Assembly: GCA_020637395.1 (NCBI GenBank)
Contig: JACJWA010000001.1
Location: 434,001-498,000, forward strand
Origin: Calditrichota bacterium
GTDB lineage: Bacteria > Electryoneota > RPQS01
Length of the DNA stretch: 64,000 nt
Direction of reading: 5' to 3'
The translations under genes were made by a program, and so were the position numbers. Below the pieces are notes generated by a model that was not told where the DNA came from, made no database searches, and worked only from the letters and a program-made list of their open reading frames with translations. Below, piece by piece: positions 52,195-62,900 of this stretch (the stretch's first letter is position 1; every line of letters begins with the position of its first letter).

Positions 52195-52764
52195 TTAGTA
52201 TCCCAAGACCGTCACCAAAAGCGTCGCACCAACATCCGTCGCGCCTGACTGCGGTGACTTGAAATGCAGCGAGAACTCGGCGGACACGTGCTTGATCGCT
52301 TCGTACCCCGCCGTGGCAATCACGCCGATGCCTTTCAGAGACTCACCCGAGTAGTTGCTGATCGAATCGTCGAAGAAGTATCCCACCCCGCCGCCAAAGC
52401 CGAGGTATGGCGAAGGCGCCGCCTTGGACAGGAAGTAGTGAGCCTGCAGGGCTTCGATACAACTTGTGATCGCCACGTCTTTCCCTGCGGCGTCCTTGAC
52501 GGGAAACAGGAACGGATGACGGCTATAATAGAATGCAACCTGATCATTGATCGCATAGCCGATTCTCGGTGACGCGGCAAACGCGAGCTTAGTATCGCTG
52601 TTTTCCTGCGGACCCAACTTGTCGTATTGTACCCCCGAGTAGCTATCCACCCCCGCGCCGAATCCGATCCCGAGCAGAAATCCCTTCCGTTCTCCGTCCC
52701 AGGCCCCGCAAACTTGGGGCAATAAGATCAACAGAGCAAGGATCAAGAGTAGTTTCTTCTTCAT
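52195..52764 (-). CDS. Small outer-membrane beta-barrel protein
   Basis: 189 residues from ATG 52764 (a GTG three codons earlier is possible). A signal peptide of Lys-rich start plus LLLILALLILLPQVCGA is followed by alternating glycine-rich strands (GFLLGIGFGAGVD, SPYLGFGGGVGYFF) and ends in a strand VTVLGY, as in OmpA/OmpW-like 8-stranded barrels. Function unknown. Confidence 0.75.
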   Translation of the reverse strand: MKKKLLLILALLILLPQVCGAWDGERKGFLLGIGFGAGVDSYSGVQYDKLGPQENSDTKLAFAASPRIGYAINDQVAFYYSRHPFLFPVKDAAGKDVAITSCIEALQAHYFLSKAAPSPYLGFGGGVGYFFDDSISNYSGESLKGIGVIATAGYEAIKHVSAEFSLHFKSPQSGATDVGATLLVTVLGY

Positions 52765-53080
52765 GTGAATCACCCATTAGGTTCCGTGACAACTCTCGCC
52801 GAAAGTGGCGAAGGTCTTTGGGAGTTGGACACTGCACCCCAAGAAAAGGTTTCACGGGTATTCGACATTCTTCACTAAACCATCGCATAACTATCAAAGA
52901 AGAAACGAGGTCTCGTCCGGTTTCTTACCTCTTACCTGTTACCTCTTACCTCCTACCTAATCTGCCTACATCCCTTCTGTCATCCTGGAAGGATCTCGCC
53001 AAGCAAACCGCCTAAGCCATGCCTTACCGCTAGTGCAGAACAATCCATCACGCCCATCGTTGTGAATCATCCACCTGAAG
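52765..53080. other. Intergenic region with short tandem-like TTACCTC repeats
   Basis: No gene is seen. From 52916 to 52961 there are degenerate repeats of a 7-8-mer (TTACCTC, TTACCTG, TTACCTC, CTACCTA). The 16-mer TCCGGTTTCTTACCTC at 52916-52931 recurs at 54887-54902. Confidence 0.6.
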
Positions 53081-54547
53081 TTAGTGCTTCACTCTCCTCC
53101 GAAGCGCAAACACAAACAACGCCGCAAGCACTATTGACAACGTCCGCTGCACCGCCTGGAGCGTATGAACTCCGTCCGAAATTTTCACTCCGCCCTCTGT
53201 CTCCGTCGTCCCCGCCGTCAAAGATAGCGCCGAACGCACGGACAGCAAGACATAGTCCCAATAAGTGCGTCCATCAGGGGAGCCAAGCATGTGATGAGCA
53301 TCTGCATTAGTAAAGCTGTAGAACCAACCGAACAAGATCACCAGTACAACCCACCACACCACCGGAAGCAGCAGGTTCCCGCTGTAGTGCGAAGCATACT
53401 TGTAGAGAGTGAGCCAAACGCCAGTGGACCAGTTTATCAGGCCCTTCTTCTTCCACAGCTCCTTTCGCCGCATCTCGAAGGCTCCGCGGTCAAACTCGAT
53501 CGAGTACGCAAAATTTAGGTCTTCGCGGAAACGCTTGGATAGTTGTTGATATGTTTCTCGTACTTTGCCGTAGTCTTCCTCGGACGGACTATTCTGTCGG
53601 GGGAGCTCCAACTCGTCCCCGCAGAGTGTTCGCGTCGAAGGAATCTTCTTAAAAAAGAAGTCGTCTTCCTTGGGCCACTCGTTCCCCCTAAATGCGATTC
53701 GCATCACATCAATCTCGTTCAGCATGATGCACCGCATCGCATTTTTCTTGCATCCTTCAATCACCGGCTTGCAATCATCCCCACGGCTTCCGTCAATAAG
53801 AGTAAGTTGTGGCTTCTCAGTCTTAAGGAGTTCCATGGGCCTCTCGACACACTCAATTCCCTTCAATAGAATGATTGCAGCTCCGTGATCTCTGCGTATT
53901 CCGCGCCAACTCAAGTTGACCTTCCCAAAGAATCTTGAACTGGTCATATTCAATGCCCGCCGTGTAACGCATTCATCAAACACCAAGCGAATGTAAACAT
54001 GCACTTTCTCAAATCTGGCACTCTTTCTAAATTGGCATGACTCGAAGGTCACTCCTTCCCTAAACTCCGCAGACCAAAACGTAGCGTCCCCTTCGAACAA
54101 GGTGGACTCGAACAATGCTCTGCCTGGAAACATCGCCGAACTGAAATCCGCATTCCCGGAGAATGTCGCCGTATTGAAGTTCGCTGTCCCACTGAACGAT
54201 GTAGACTTAAAGCTCGTGGGCTTCTCGAACAGTGGCTCGCCAGTTGATGTCGTCTTGTGTGCGAGTTCTTTCGCAGATACCGACTCCGCGAAACTGAATC
54301 CGCTGAAATTCCAGAAGTCAAGATTCTCATCTGACCACTGTCGAGTCAGCGAACGAAGCCCTTCCATCATTTCTTCATGCGACTTCTCCTCCGGCGGCGC
54401 GTGAAAGATGCAGAACTCCCCGCGCGCCACCTTATGTTGACACGGAATGGGATTGCCAAGCAGGTCAAAGTGCTTCCCCGTACACGTCTTGGGCTCCAAG
54501 TCTTCTCTCCTTGTCACTTGGAATAGGCACGCCTCTCCATTTCCCAC
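53081..54547 (-). CDS. Pentapeptide-repeat protein with C-terminal membrane helices
   Basis: 488 residues, GTG start. Residues ~1-50 include two Cys/His pairs (CTGKHFDLLG...CQHK, then CIFHAPP), possibly a small zinc module. Residues ~105-215 are pentapeptide repeats of the A-x-F type (SFSGTANFNTATFSGNADF), which build a right-handed quadrilateral helix. Near 400-480 are two hydrophobic helices (LLLPVVWWVVLVILFGWFY and LSIVLAALFVFAL) with a likely pore or anchor loop between them, as in pentapeptide-repeat ion-channel-like proteins. Function unknown. Confidence 0.8.
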   Translation of the reverse strand: MGNGEACLFQVTRREDLEPKTCTGKHFDLLGNPIPCQHKVARGEFCIFHAPPEEKSHEEMMEGLRSLTRQWSDENLDFWNFSGFSFAESVSAKELAHKTTSTGEPLFEKPTSFKSTSFSGTANFNTATFSGNADFSSAMFPGRALFESTLFEGDATFWSAEFREGVTFESCQFRKSARFEKVHVYIRLVFDECVTRRALNMTSSRFFGKVNLSWRGIRRDHGAAIILLKGIECVERPMELLKTEKPQLTLIDGSRGDDCKPVIEGCKKNAMRCIMLNEIDVMRIAFRGNEWPKEDDFFFKKIPSTRTLCGDELELPRQNSPSEEDYGKVRETYQQLSKRFREDLNFAYSIEFDRGAFEMRRKELWKKKGLINWSTGVWLTLYKYASHYSGNLLLPVVWWVVLVILFGWFYSFTNADAHHMLGSPDGRTYWDYVLLSVRSALSLTAGTTETEGGVKISDGVHTLQAVQRTLSIVLAALFVFALRRRVKH

Positions 54548-54972
54548 CCATTTCCCCCAACCTTAAGACCCGCAATTGCTTAGTATGTCATTCTGTGGCT
54601 TGACAACGCGTAACAATTGTTGTATATTAGCGTCAGCTAACCACCCCAACCCCCTCCCGGTGGAACCCGGCGGAAGAGGCCAACCGCACGGCCTGAACGG
54701 AGGGAATTGGAACGGTGAGACACGTACCTGTCGTGATGATACGTCCTCAAGTAACTCAGAACGGGTGAACACGAGACCACTATACAGCGACTGTTTAGTT
54801 CCCCTAAACTACCTCCCTGCCTCCGGCTGAGGAAGTTTGCGAGAGTAGGAAGCAGATGTCGGCCAGAGTCCGACGGTAGCATGAGTTCCGGTTTCTTACC
54901 TCATACCTCACACCTCATACCACATACCTACTTCCGCTTTCATATTTCAGATTTCATACTTCATATTTCAAA
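54548..54972. other. Intergenic region with repeat tract
   Basis: No convincing gene. From 54887 to 54972 degenerate short repeats occur (TTACCTC, ATACCTC, ACACCTC, ATACC, then TTTCATATTTCAGATTTCATACTTCATATTTCA-like steps). The tract begins with the same 16-mer as 52916-52931. Confidence 0.55.
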
Positions 54973-56532
54973 CTATCCCCTCACGCCCTGGCCGCACCCC
55001 TCGCACTCCCATTCCCCCGTATCATCCACCAGCTTGTACTGCGATTCGTAGCGCTTGCCATGCTTGCTGATGTGATCCACAGCTTCCAACAGAGCCTGAA
55101 ACTCGTCTTCGCTGACCGTCGGTGAAAAACTGATCCGCACCCAGCCGGGCTTCTCTCCGATGTGTCCGGAATCCAACCGATCGCGAATCTCCGCCGAATG
55201 ACTTTGCTCGATATGCAAGAGCAAGTGTCCGTACGGCCCCGCGCACATGCATCCGCCGCGCACTTGAATCCCGAACAGATCGTTGAACAGCGCCGCGGCG
55301 AGATTATGGTGCAGCTCCTTGAAAATCACACTGAACACACCGAGTCGTTTCGCATCGGTTAATCCGAGAATCAAGATCCGGTCGTTCTGCATCCACTCAG
55401 TTAGCGCCCGACGCATGTAGTCATGTTCAATCCGCTCGATGCGCGCTTCGCCCATCGCCGCCTTCAAATCGAACGCCAGCCCCGCCTGAATACTCTGCAC
55501 AATCGGCGGAGTCCCACCGGTTTCGCGATGAGCAATCGAAGCCAGATAGCGATGATCCCACGGCGATGTATAGAGCACCGTCCCGCCGCCCGGCTCAACG
55601 GGAACTCGATTCGTAAACAGGTTCTTGTTTGCCACCAGAATTCCCGGCGTGCGCGGCCCGCCCAAAAACTTGTGCACGGACAGAAACACCGCATCAAAAT
55701 ATCCAAGCGGATCGTTTTCCGGATGCATGTTAATCTCCACATACGGACCCGCCGCCGCGAAATCGAAAAAGGCCCACGCGCCGTTTTCGTGCAGCACGCG
55801 CGCCAGCGCATGACAATCGTTCAGAATTCCCGTCACATTCGACGCCGCGCTGAACGTTCCGATTTTGAATCTTCGGCGCTTGTACGGCTGCATCTTCTCA
55901 GCCAAACTCTCCGGACAAATGCAGCCCTGCTCGTTCAGTTCGACATACACATTCTCCGCAATCGTCTCGCGCCAGCAAATGTCGTTCGAATGATGTTCCA
56001 TCATCGAGCGGAACACCACCGGGCGATCCTCTTGCGGAATGTGCTTGCTCAGAGCGTACTTCTCTTCCAACTGATCCGGCAGCCTCATGCCCAACACATG
56101 AATCAGCCGGTTGATCGTACCCGTCGAACCCGAACCCACCGGAATCACTACGTCGTTCTCATTCGCATGCATGTACCGGGCGATTTTGCGGAACGCGTTT
56201 TCAAACAGCCGCGTCATATGCCGCCCCGTGAACGAGCTTTCCGTGTGCGTGTTCGCCATATACGGCAAAACTCGCTCGGCGATCTCCTCCTCAACATCCC
56301 GGTGAAACCGGCCCGAGGCGATGAAATCAAAGTACCGTAGCGGCTTCCTGCCGTATGGAGTCTCAATCTCCACGTCAGCGCCGATGACGCCCGCGCGCAG
56401 GCGCTCCAAAAAGCGCCGCTCGTCCTGCTCATCTTTCGTCACAAAGGGAACGCGCGGGCAATCTGTGGTACTGTCCACCAAACGGCGGCTGAACAAAGCT
56501 TCGCCCGTACAGTCGGATTCGGAATGTCGCAT
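54973..56532 (-). CDS. Class-V aminotransferase / cysteine-desulfurase-like PLP enzyme
   Basis: 519 residues from ATG 56532, which has GGAGA 6 bp upstream. The PLP lysine lies in FLSVHKFLGGPRTPG. PVGSGSTGTINR forms the phosphate cup, and SAASNVTG and FFDFAAAGPYV complete the fold-type I site. The overall pattern is closest to the cysteine desulfurase/selenocysteine lyase branch, but the protein is about 100 residues longer than SufS and its C-terminus ends in CEGCG. Real substrate unknown. Confidence 0.8.
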   Translation of the reverse strand: MRHSESDCTGEALFSRRLVDSTTDCPRVPFVTKDEQDERRFLERLRAGVIGADVEIETPYGRKPLRYFDFIASGRFHRDVEEEIAERVLPYMANTHTESSFTGRHMTRLFENAFRKIARYMHANENDVVIPVGSGSTGTINRLIHVLGMRLPDQLEEKYALSKHIPQEDRPVVFRSMMEHHSNDICWRETIAENVYVELNEQGCICPESLAEKMQPYKRRRFKIGTFSAASNVTGILNDCHALARVLHENGAWAFFDFAAAGPYVEINMHPENDPLGYFDAVFLSVHKFLGGPRTPGILVANKNLFTNRVPVEPGGGTVLYTSPWDHRYLASIAHRETGGTPPIVQSIQAGLAFDLKAAMGEARIERIEHDYMRRALTEWMQNDRILILGLTDAKRLGVFSVIFKELHHNLAAALFNDLFGIQVRGGCMCAGPYGHLLLHIEQSHSAEIRDRLDSGHIGEKPGWVRISFSPTVSEDEFQALLEAVDHISKHGKRYESQYKLVDDTGEWECEGCGQGVRG

Positions 56533-56648
56533 AGGTTTCTCCGGTTGCAATTGCCCTAAAATACGGAATTTCGCCAAGAGCGGCAAGGGAGTTGACCAAG
56601 TCCTTTGGGAATGGTATCTTCAAGAAACTCAGACAAGTCGGGAGTCCC

Positions 56649-57485
56649 ATGGGAAAGCGTATCGTGGTCGGGCTGGATGGCTCGACCTTCTCAGATGCCG
56701 CAGTTGCGGCCGCCATACAACGCGCGAAAACCTGCGCCGGAACGGTGATCGGCGTTGCCGTGATTGACTTGCCGGGAATCGAGAGCGCGGACTCCGGCGC
56801 AGGAGTTGGCTCGATCTACTTTTCGCGTAAGCTCATTGACGAACATATGCAAAGCGCGACCGAAAAGACGGGCCGTTTCATCAAAGAGTTTGCCGAGCGC
56901 TGTCAGTCCGTAAATGTCTCGTTTGAGATCGCTCACGAGAAGGGTGTGCCCTTTCGGGCCTTGCAGGAGTATGGCAAAGCGGCGGACCTGATTGTCGTCG
57001 GAGTGCGCACGTTTTTTCATTTTGAAACGCGCACCGAACCCGGAGATACGGTCTTGAAGCTGCTCAAGTATCCCGTGACTCCGGTTCTGGCTGTGCCTGA
57101 GGTTTGGTCGCCGCCGTCCACCGCTCTGGTCAGCTATCCCGGCGATGAATTCAGCGGACGCGCGCTCAGCGCATTGCTTCATCTGCATGCAATTTCTCCC
57201 GTCGTCTCGCGCGTGGTGCTGGTCAGCACAAGCGAACTCAGCGACTTGACCAAGCAGAGGCTTGAGCTCGCGGAGCGCTACATCAAGTCCTACGATTTGC
57301 CCGTGGAGATTGCTCATCGCGAAGGTGAAATGGCGTCTGTGCTCAAGAATGAAGTTCAACGGCATGACGCACCGTTGGTCGTCCTTGGCGCATTCCGCGA
57401 AGGTTGGCTGTCCGACTTTTTCAAACACTCCGCGACCGAGAAACTGCTCGACCTCGGCACCGTGCCGCTCTTGGTCTATCAATAA
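56649..57485 (+). CDS. Tandem universal stress protein (UspA family)
   Basis: 278 residues from ATG 56649 with GGGAG 4 bp upstream. Two Usp folds: the first starts RIVVGLDGSTFSDAAV, with ADLIVVGVR and later VTPVLAVPE; the second starts TALVSYPGDEFSGRAL and ends VLGAFREGWLSDFF...VPLLVY. The ATP-binding G-2x-G-9x-G(S/T) motif is not intact in either. Involved in stress responses; partner unknown. Divergent from the PLP-enzyme gene. Confidence 0.85.
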   Translation: MGKRIVVGLDGSTFSDAAVAAAIQRAKTCAGTVIGVAVIDLPGIESADSGAGVGSIYFSRKLIDEHMQSATEKTGRFIKEFAERCQSVNVSFEIAHEKGVPFRALQEYGKAADLIVVGVRTFFHFETRTEPGDTVLKLLKYPVTPVLAVPEVWSPPSTALVSYPGDEFSGRALSALLHLHAISPVVSRVVLVSTSELSDLTKQRLELAERYIKSYDLPVEIAHREGEMASVLKNEVQRHDAPLVVLGAFREGWLSDFFKHSATEKLLDLGTVPLLVYQ

Positions 57486-57508
57486 GCAATACTCTTGTTC
57501 CAATAGAC

Positions 57509-57538
57509 AAAGCCCCGCAGAGATGCGGGGCTTTTTTT
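57509..57538 (+). terminator. Terminator after the universal stress protein
   Basis: A perfect 10-bp stem (AAAGCCCCGC 57509-57518 with GCGGGGCTTT 57525-57534) and a run of seven T (57532-57538). Confidence 0.92.
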
Positions 57539-57561
57539 CGATGCCTTTTAGCACAGTCATT

Positions 57562-59976
57562 CTACGGCGCATGTTCTATGGAGTGATCGTTGCTTAGTTT
57601 TGCGGTGACGTGGTAGAATCCGCGCGGGTGGCAGGTGAGGGCGTTTGAGTCGGTGTAGCTGGGGGAAAAGGTGTAGGCGATGGCGCGGTATGTTGTTCCG
57701 TCGTCCGAGTAGTACACGTCATAGCGCAGCGGGTCCGTGGAGACGCAGTCCTCGTGGATGATCGCATCCTGCCACTGCAGCATGAGGCTCTCGCCTTCCA
57801 AATGGATCACGAGTCCCGTGACCTGAATGGAGTCGCAAGGGTTCAGCTCCACGAGACTGAACCTCGACAGAAAGCCGAACTGCACGCCACTCCCCAACGC
57901 ATCCGGCGTAACAGGAAAGTCCTCAGAATGCGTGACTCCCGCCAGCCAGATCAGGCCCGGATTCTGATACAAGAATGTGAACGGCTGGTCGAAGTCCGAT
58001 CCTCCGAAATAGGTGCTGTACGAGAGATGAGACAATGTGGGATCTAAAACGGATATGAACGCGTCGGCATACGTCCCGGAGCCGGAGTTCAGCAGACCGT
58101 CGTAGGCATCAGGTGTCACCGGAAACGAGTCGCTTGCCGTAATTCCGCAGACTACAAACGACCCGTCTTCCATGACCCCGAGTCCCTGTATCCACTCAAC
58201 CCACTCACCGCCGAGATAGGTGGAATAGAGAATCGTATCGGGAAGCTTGATGACGGTGATGAACCCATCATCGTCGTTAATCGTCGTGTCGAATGCAGAC
58301 GGAGTTACATAGAAGTTCGAGTGCGGCTCTCCGTTTAGGGAAAGAGTGCCTGCGATGACCAGCGTGTCCTCGCCGATCAGCTCCACATCCAACGGTATGT
58401 CATACGTATTTGCGCCAAAGTAGCTGGCATATTCAATTTCCAGAGTGGCGAGATTCCAGCGCGCGAAATAGCCATCCATACTGCCGCCCAGCACAGGCTG
58501 CAGCGCGTCGTCCGTTACGTAAGCAACGTACGTCGCTACTCGAGCAAACCACCAAACCCTTCGGCCCGGCAGTGGAATCGCATCGAAAACCCCGTCTATA
58601 TACATTCCCGTGTAGCTCGAAAACTCGAGCGTCCGATTGGACACGGAGAACAGGCTGATCGTGCCGACATTCCTGAACCCCTCCGTGTAGAGTGCGTCGG
58701 GAGTCAACGGAAAATCCAAGGAACGTGACAGCCCGAAGAGATACAAGTCTTCGTTGTTGTAGAGTCTGATCTTGGCTGCCCCTTCATAGTCACTGCCCCC
58801 AAGATAGCTGGCATAGAGCAATTCCGTGCCGTCCGCCGACAACAGGCCAAATATCCCTTCATGACTGCCGCCGAAAGTCGAATCTACTGCATCGGGCGTC
58901 GTGGGAAACCCCGGGCCGGTGACAATGCCGTAGAACCAAATATTGCAGTCTTGGTCAGCGGCAAGCGAATTCACCGACGAACGGCCAACTGTGCCGCCCA
59001 TATACGTGGAACAAATCAGGCTGTCCCCCCGCCAGTTGAAGCAGGAGATGTAGCCGGAGTATCCAAGCCCTTGGTATGGAGTCGTCTGGTAGGCCCCCGG
59101 ACTCAACGGCAGGTGTATTCCGCCCGTATGTCCGCAGATTATCAATCGTCCATTCACACAGGTCGCTATGTTGCCAACGGTTTCAAACTCATCTCCGCCG
59201 CCCCATCGCGTGCTGTAAATCAGCGGATCAATCACGAGTTCCTTGTTTGCGTCGTAGTGATCGAGCGTGAAGCTGATGCGATTCCCACTTTGCAATCGAA
59301 TCGAAGTGGTCACTTCCGACTGTGTGCGCCCGTGCTGTTGATAGCTGTAGGGCGCCTGCTCTTTGACTTCGCCCAAGGATGTAGTGAGAATCAGATTGCC
59401 CTGCGCATCAACTCTAAGCGGTACATCGAGTCCGATGTAGTCCATCTGAATCTGCGCGGGATCGGCACCGGCTTTGACATGGTACACCGTTTCCACGCCG
59501 CGTTGGTCAGCGCGATACTCGACGTCTATTCCCGGCCAGACCTCAGGGACGACTACGCGTTCGTAGTGCGCAACGCGGCTACGCCACTTCGTGCTGTCCC
59601 GACCAAAGAAGTAGTTGGAATAGTGGGAGAGTTTCTGCTCGCCCTGAGGTTCCGGCGGGGTCTGGAGACCCCGCTCGGGAAGCATGTAGTGGATCTGCAC
59701 GACGTGGCCGCAAACCGTGACGGTGTCACGCTCGTTCTCCTCGAACATACCGGCACCAGTCTCAAACCGAGAAGTACCTTCGGAGTGCCTCGTGACCTCC
59801 CGGAAATCTATCGTCATGCCTTTCGGCGTTACGTAGTACACCGCGTTCCCCACTTCGCACATGAACGAAAACTCGCCCTCCCATTGACCCGCGTTCTCGA
59901 CAAAAAAAACGCCCCCCGGCTCTGCAAGCAGGGGGGAAGAAAGCGACAACAAGAGTGCGATCAATGCGAAACGCAT
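57562..59976 (-). CDS. Secreted SBBP/beta-propeller repeat protein
   Basis: 804 residues from ATG 59976, 4 bp after the stop of the upstream gene; a signal peptide (LIALLLSLSSPLLA) starts there. Residues ~25-250 form the N-terminal domain usual for SBBP proteins (FFVENAGQWEGEFSFMCEVG...VWPGIDVEYRA). Then come 6-7 repeats containing L-x-Y-S-T-Y-L/F-G-G-S/D and later S-D-F-P-x-T-P-D-A. A fibronectin-III-like tail ends it. Surface protein of unknown ligand. It forms an operon with the beta-helix gene upstream. Confidence 0.83.
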   Translation of the reverse strand: MRFALIALLLSLSSPLLAEPGGVFFVENAGQWEGEFSFMCEVGNAVYYVTPKGMTIDFREVTRHSEGTSRFETGAGMFEENERDTVTVCGHVVQIHYMLPERGLQTPPEPQGEQKLSHYSNYFFGRDSTKWRSRVAHYERVVVPEVWPGIDVEYRADQRGVETVYHVKAGADPAQIQMDYIGLDVPLRVDAQGNLILTTSLGEVKEQAPYSYQQHGRTQSEVTTSIRLQSGNRISFTLDHYDANKELVIDPLIYSTRWGGGDEFETVGNIATCVNGRLIICGHTGGIHLPLSPGAYQTTPYQGLGYSGYISCFNWRGDSLICSTYMGGTVGRSSVNSLAADQDCNIWFYGIVTGPGFPTTPDAVDSTFGGSHEGIFGLLSADGTELLYASYLGGSDYEGAAKIRLYNNEDLYLFGLSRSLDFPLTPDALYTEGFRNVGTISLFSVSNRTLEFSSYTGMYIDGVFDAIPLPGRRVWWFARVATYVAYVTDDALQPVLGGSMDGYFARWNLATLEIEYASYFGANTYDIPLDVELIGEDTLVIAGTLSLNGEPHSNFYVTPSAFDTTINDDDGFITVIKLPDTILYSTYLGGEWVEWIQGLGVMEDGSFVVCGITASDSFPVTPDAYDGLLNSGSGTYADAFISVLDPTLSHLSYSTYFGGSDFDQPFTFLYQNPGLIWLAGVTHSEDFPVTPDALGSGVQFGFLSRFSLVELNPCDSIQVTGLVIHLEGESLMLQWQDAIIHEDCVSTDPLRYDVYYSDDGTTYRAIAYTFSPSYTDSNALTCHPRGFYHVTAKLSNDHSIEHAP

Positions 59977-59980
59977 GGGT

Positions 59981-62900
59981 TTACTCAGCGCGTACTCCCA
60001 GGAACATGGACTCGGGTGAGAACTCATCAATGGTGATGATGGCGCTTGTATTCGGAGTTACTGTCAGCAATTCCGGCGTGAGGAACAGCCCTTCGGACGT
60101 ATGCGAAAAGTACACTCTGTATTGTGACGCTCCGGCGACTGCCGACCATGTGAGCCGCCATTCCGTCTCGGACAACTGTGAAATCGCCAGCGCATTGGGA
60201 GCCGGAAGCGTGAAGTCCGGGAAGCTCTCGTCCGCGCCGATGCACGGAGTGTTGTCACGCACCTCGCCGTCAATGTCCAGCGGCACTTCCGGCAGAGCAA
60301 GTCCCGCCGCATAGCACACCGTGTCCTGATCCGTCAAATGCAAATCCGTGGACGATACATAATCAGGCCGCGCATTCACGCTCTGCGCGTCATGCCCCAA
60401 AGCCTGCCATGACGACAAAGTAGGATAGGCAATTCCTCCCGAATCCGCAATACTGAACTGCGCCGAATTGCCCCACAAACAGTTATAATCCGAAATCACG
60501 GAGGCACCTGCGGCAAGTTCCAGTGCCTTGGATGCAACATCGCTTTCATAGGAGAGCACGCAGTTGTTGAGAATCTGATGCTCCGCACCCGTCGAAACGT
60601 AGATCCCTGAAGTCAGATTGTTGGCCGCAGTATTGTCGAGGCGAATCGAGTTGTGAGCCACGAGGTGGGTGCCGCTTGATAAGTAGATCGCTCGCACGCG
60701 CAGCGTCGTCAAAGCGCTAAAACCGTACACGAAATTGTTCACGATCTCGACTGTCGAACTTGCACCCTGCGCGGAATAGATCCCGCACGCGCGATTCGTG
60801 TTGGGTCCGGGAGAGTCCAGGAACCCGTGAATGCGGTTGCCTTCGATTCTCGCCGATCCGCCCGTGCCCAACTGAACGAGGTACACTCCGTAGCAGGCGC
60901 TGGCGGGCCCCGTGTTTGACCCCGGCACGATCTGGTTGTTAATAACCTGAGCATTCTGCTGATGATCCAGCCATACTCCGTAGAACATCTCGGAAATCGT
61001 GCAGCCCGTGATCAGATTGTCCTGCGACAAATCGAAGTCGTCGCCGGTCATGCCGATTCCCACAAAGGCGTTGGAGATCTGACATTGTGCAATCGTGTTG
61101 CCCACGCAGCCCTGTCCACTGAGCAGAACACCGTGTCCATTCACCTGTGCCAAGCCGGGTCCGACGATGCCGCAACTCGTCAGCGCGTTGAAACAAGAGC
61201 CCGTTCTGATTTCAACCGCTGCGGGTGCCTCGGGGTCGGCCAGAATTCCGATGTCGTGCAACTCAACAAACTGCGCATGGTCAAACACAACTGCCGACGT
61301 GGCGACATCGCCCACCAGCGAGACCGTGCCTGCAATCTCGGGTTCAATCAGCACGCGAGATGTTGTAGATGTGCCGGGTATCGAAGCAAACTCCACTGAT
61401 TCCGCATAAGTGCCGGGCCGCAGCCGGGCCGTGAAGTCTTCCGAAATGCCGCGCCATTTCAGATGCTGCGCAAGATCGCTAATCGTAGCAAGTGTTTCGC
61501 CCGGCCCCACAGAGATCTGCGAAGCAAGCGGAGCACCGGCGATGACGACACTCTGATAGAGCCGGTTATTCGCCTCGACGGCATCGCCCGGAACCACCAT
61601 CCGCAAATCCAGTGTGCCCGTTTCAAGATCGGAAACCGGGAGAGCCCATTGCCACGTCACAACGCGAGACTCACCTATCGCCAGCGCAAAGAACTGCGAC
61701 CCGAGTGAAACTCCATTATAGCGGAGCGACGCCAACACATACGGTGCGGCAAGTTGACCCACGTTTTCAACTTCAGCCTGAAGTGTCGTGATGCCGCCGG
61801 ATGGGAGAGGCAGACTTTGTGTGGTCAGCGAGTTGATTGTCACGTCAATCACGGAGGGTACATACGTGTACTCGTCGGCACCAAGATCCGGAGTTGCCGA
61901 ACGAGTCTGACCGTCATAGTCCGCCTGAGCCAGCGGCAGAAGGAGCCCACGATTTGAAGGCCCGGACGCATCAGGTCGTATATGATAATCCGTAACAGAA
62001 ACGAATCCTGCCGCTGTGGCTACGCTGCTGCTGTCCAATTGAGTTTCCGCAGCCCAAGCCGCAAGCGTTTGAATGTCGTCATCGAGCGATGAATACGCAA
62101 ACCTGAAATCCGGATTTGTGCCGGGTGTCTCAAACAAGTTGTAGTCTGAGGTCAACACGCCGTCCGTCCAGTAGATCATCCTCGCGTCACCGTTTGCGCG
62201 GCGAATGCTGAAGACATTGTTTCTTAGGTCCGCGGAGCTCTGTGATCCGGAAATCGAGATTGCGGTCGCTGTTCCGGATCCGCTCAGCTCGCCGATATCC
62301 ACACTATTGTGCCAGAAAAGCGTCGCGCCGCTCACGCAGGACAGCGCCGTCACCGAGCCTGTTCCCGTGGAATCATAGTCACCGATCCAGTTGTTCACGG
62401 CGACCACGGTCCCCGACACGGATTCATTACGCAGAGTGTACTGAGCCCCGGTGCTGGAGCCTCCAAATAGTTTGTTCCGTCGCACGAACACCGTGTCCGA
62501 GGCGAACTGAGTTGCCACTCGAATTCCATAGCAGGGTCCGGGCGCACCCGCATAGCCCGCGGAAATCTGACACTGTTCTATGACCATCCCGTGCTGACGA
62601 GACACGTAAATCCCCGTGCGCACATTTTCCAGCACGCATTGCCTTATCACGTTTCCTGTGTCGCTGGACGTGCTGCCGCCTTCCGCTTTGATGCCGTGAT
62701 AGCATGATGTCAGGACGCAGTTTTCGATCAAGTTGTCGTGGCAGCCGCTTCCCATCGCAACGCATGAAGCGGTCACATCGTTCAAGGATGCGGATTGAAT
62801 GGTACATCCTCGCAGCACGTTGTGGGATGCACCACTCGTTATCAGCACGGTCTCTCGAGCAAGATCCCCGCTGTTCAGGATCAGATTTTCCAACTGAACA

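Noticed and set aside
52916..52961. CRISPR array
   Set aside because: The repeats are 7-8 bp, contiguous and degenerate, without spacers or cas genes.
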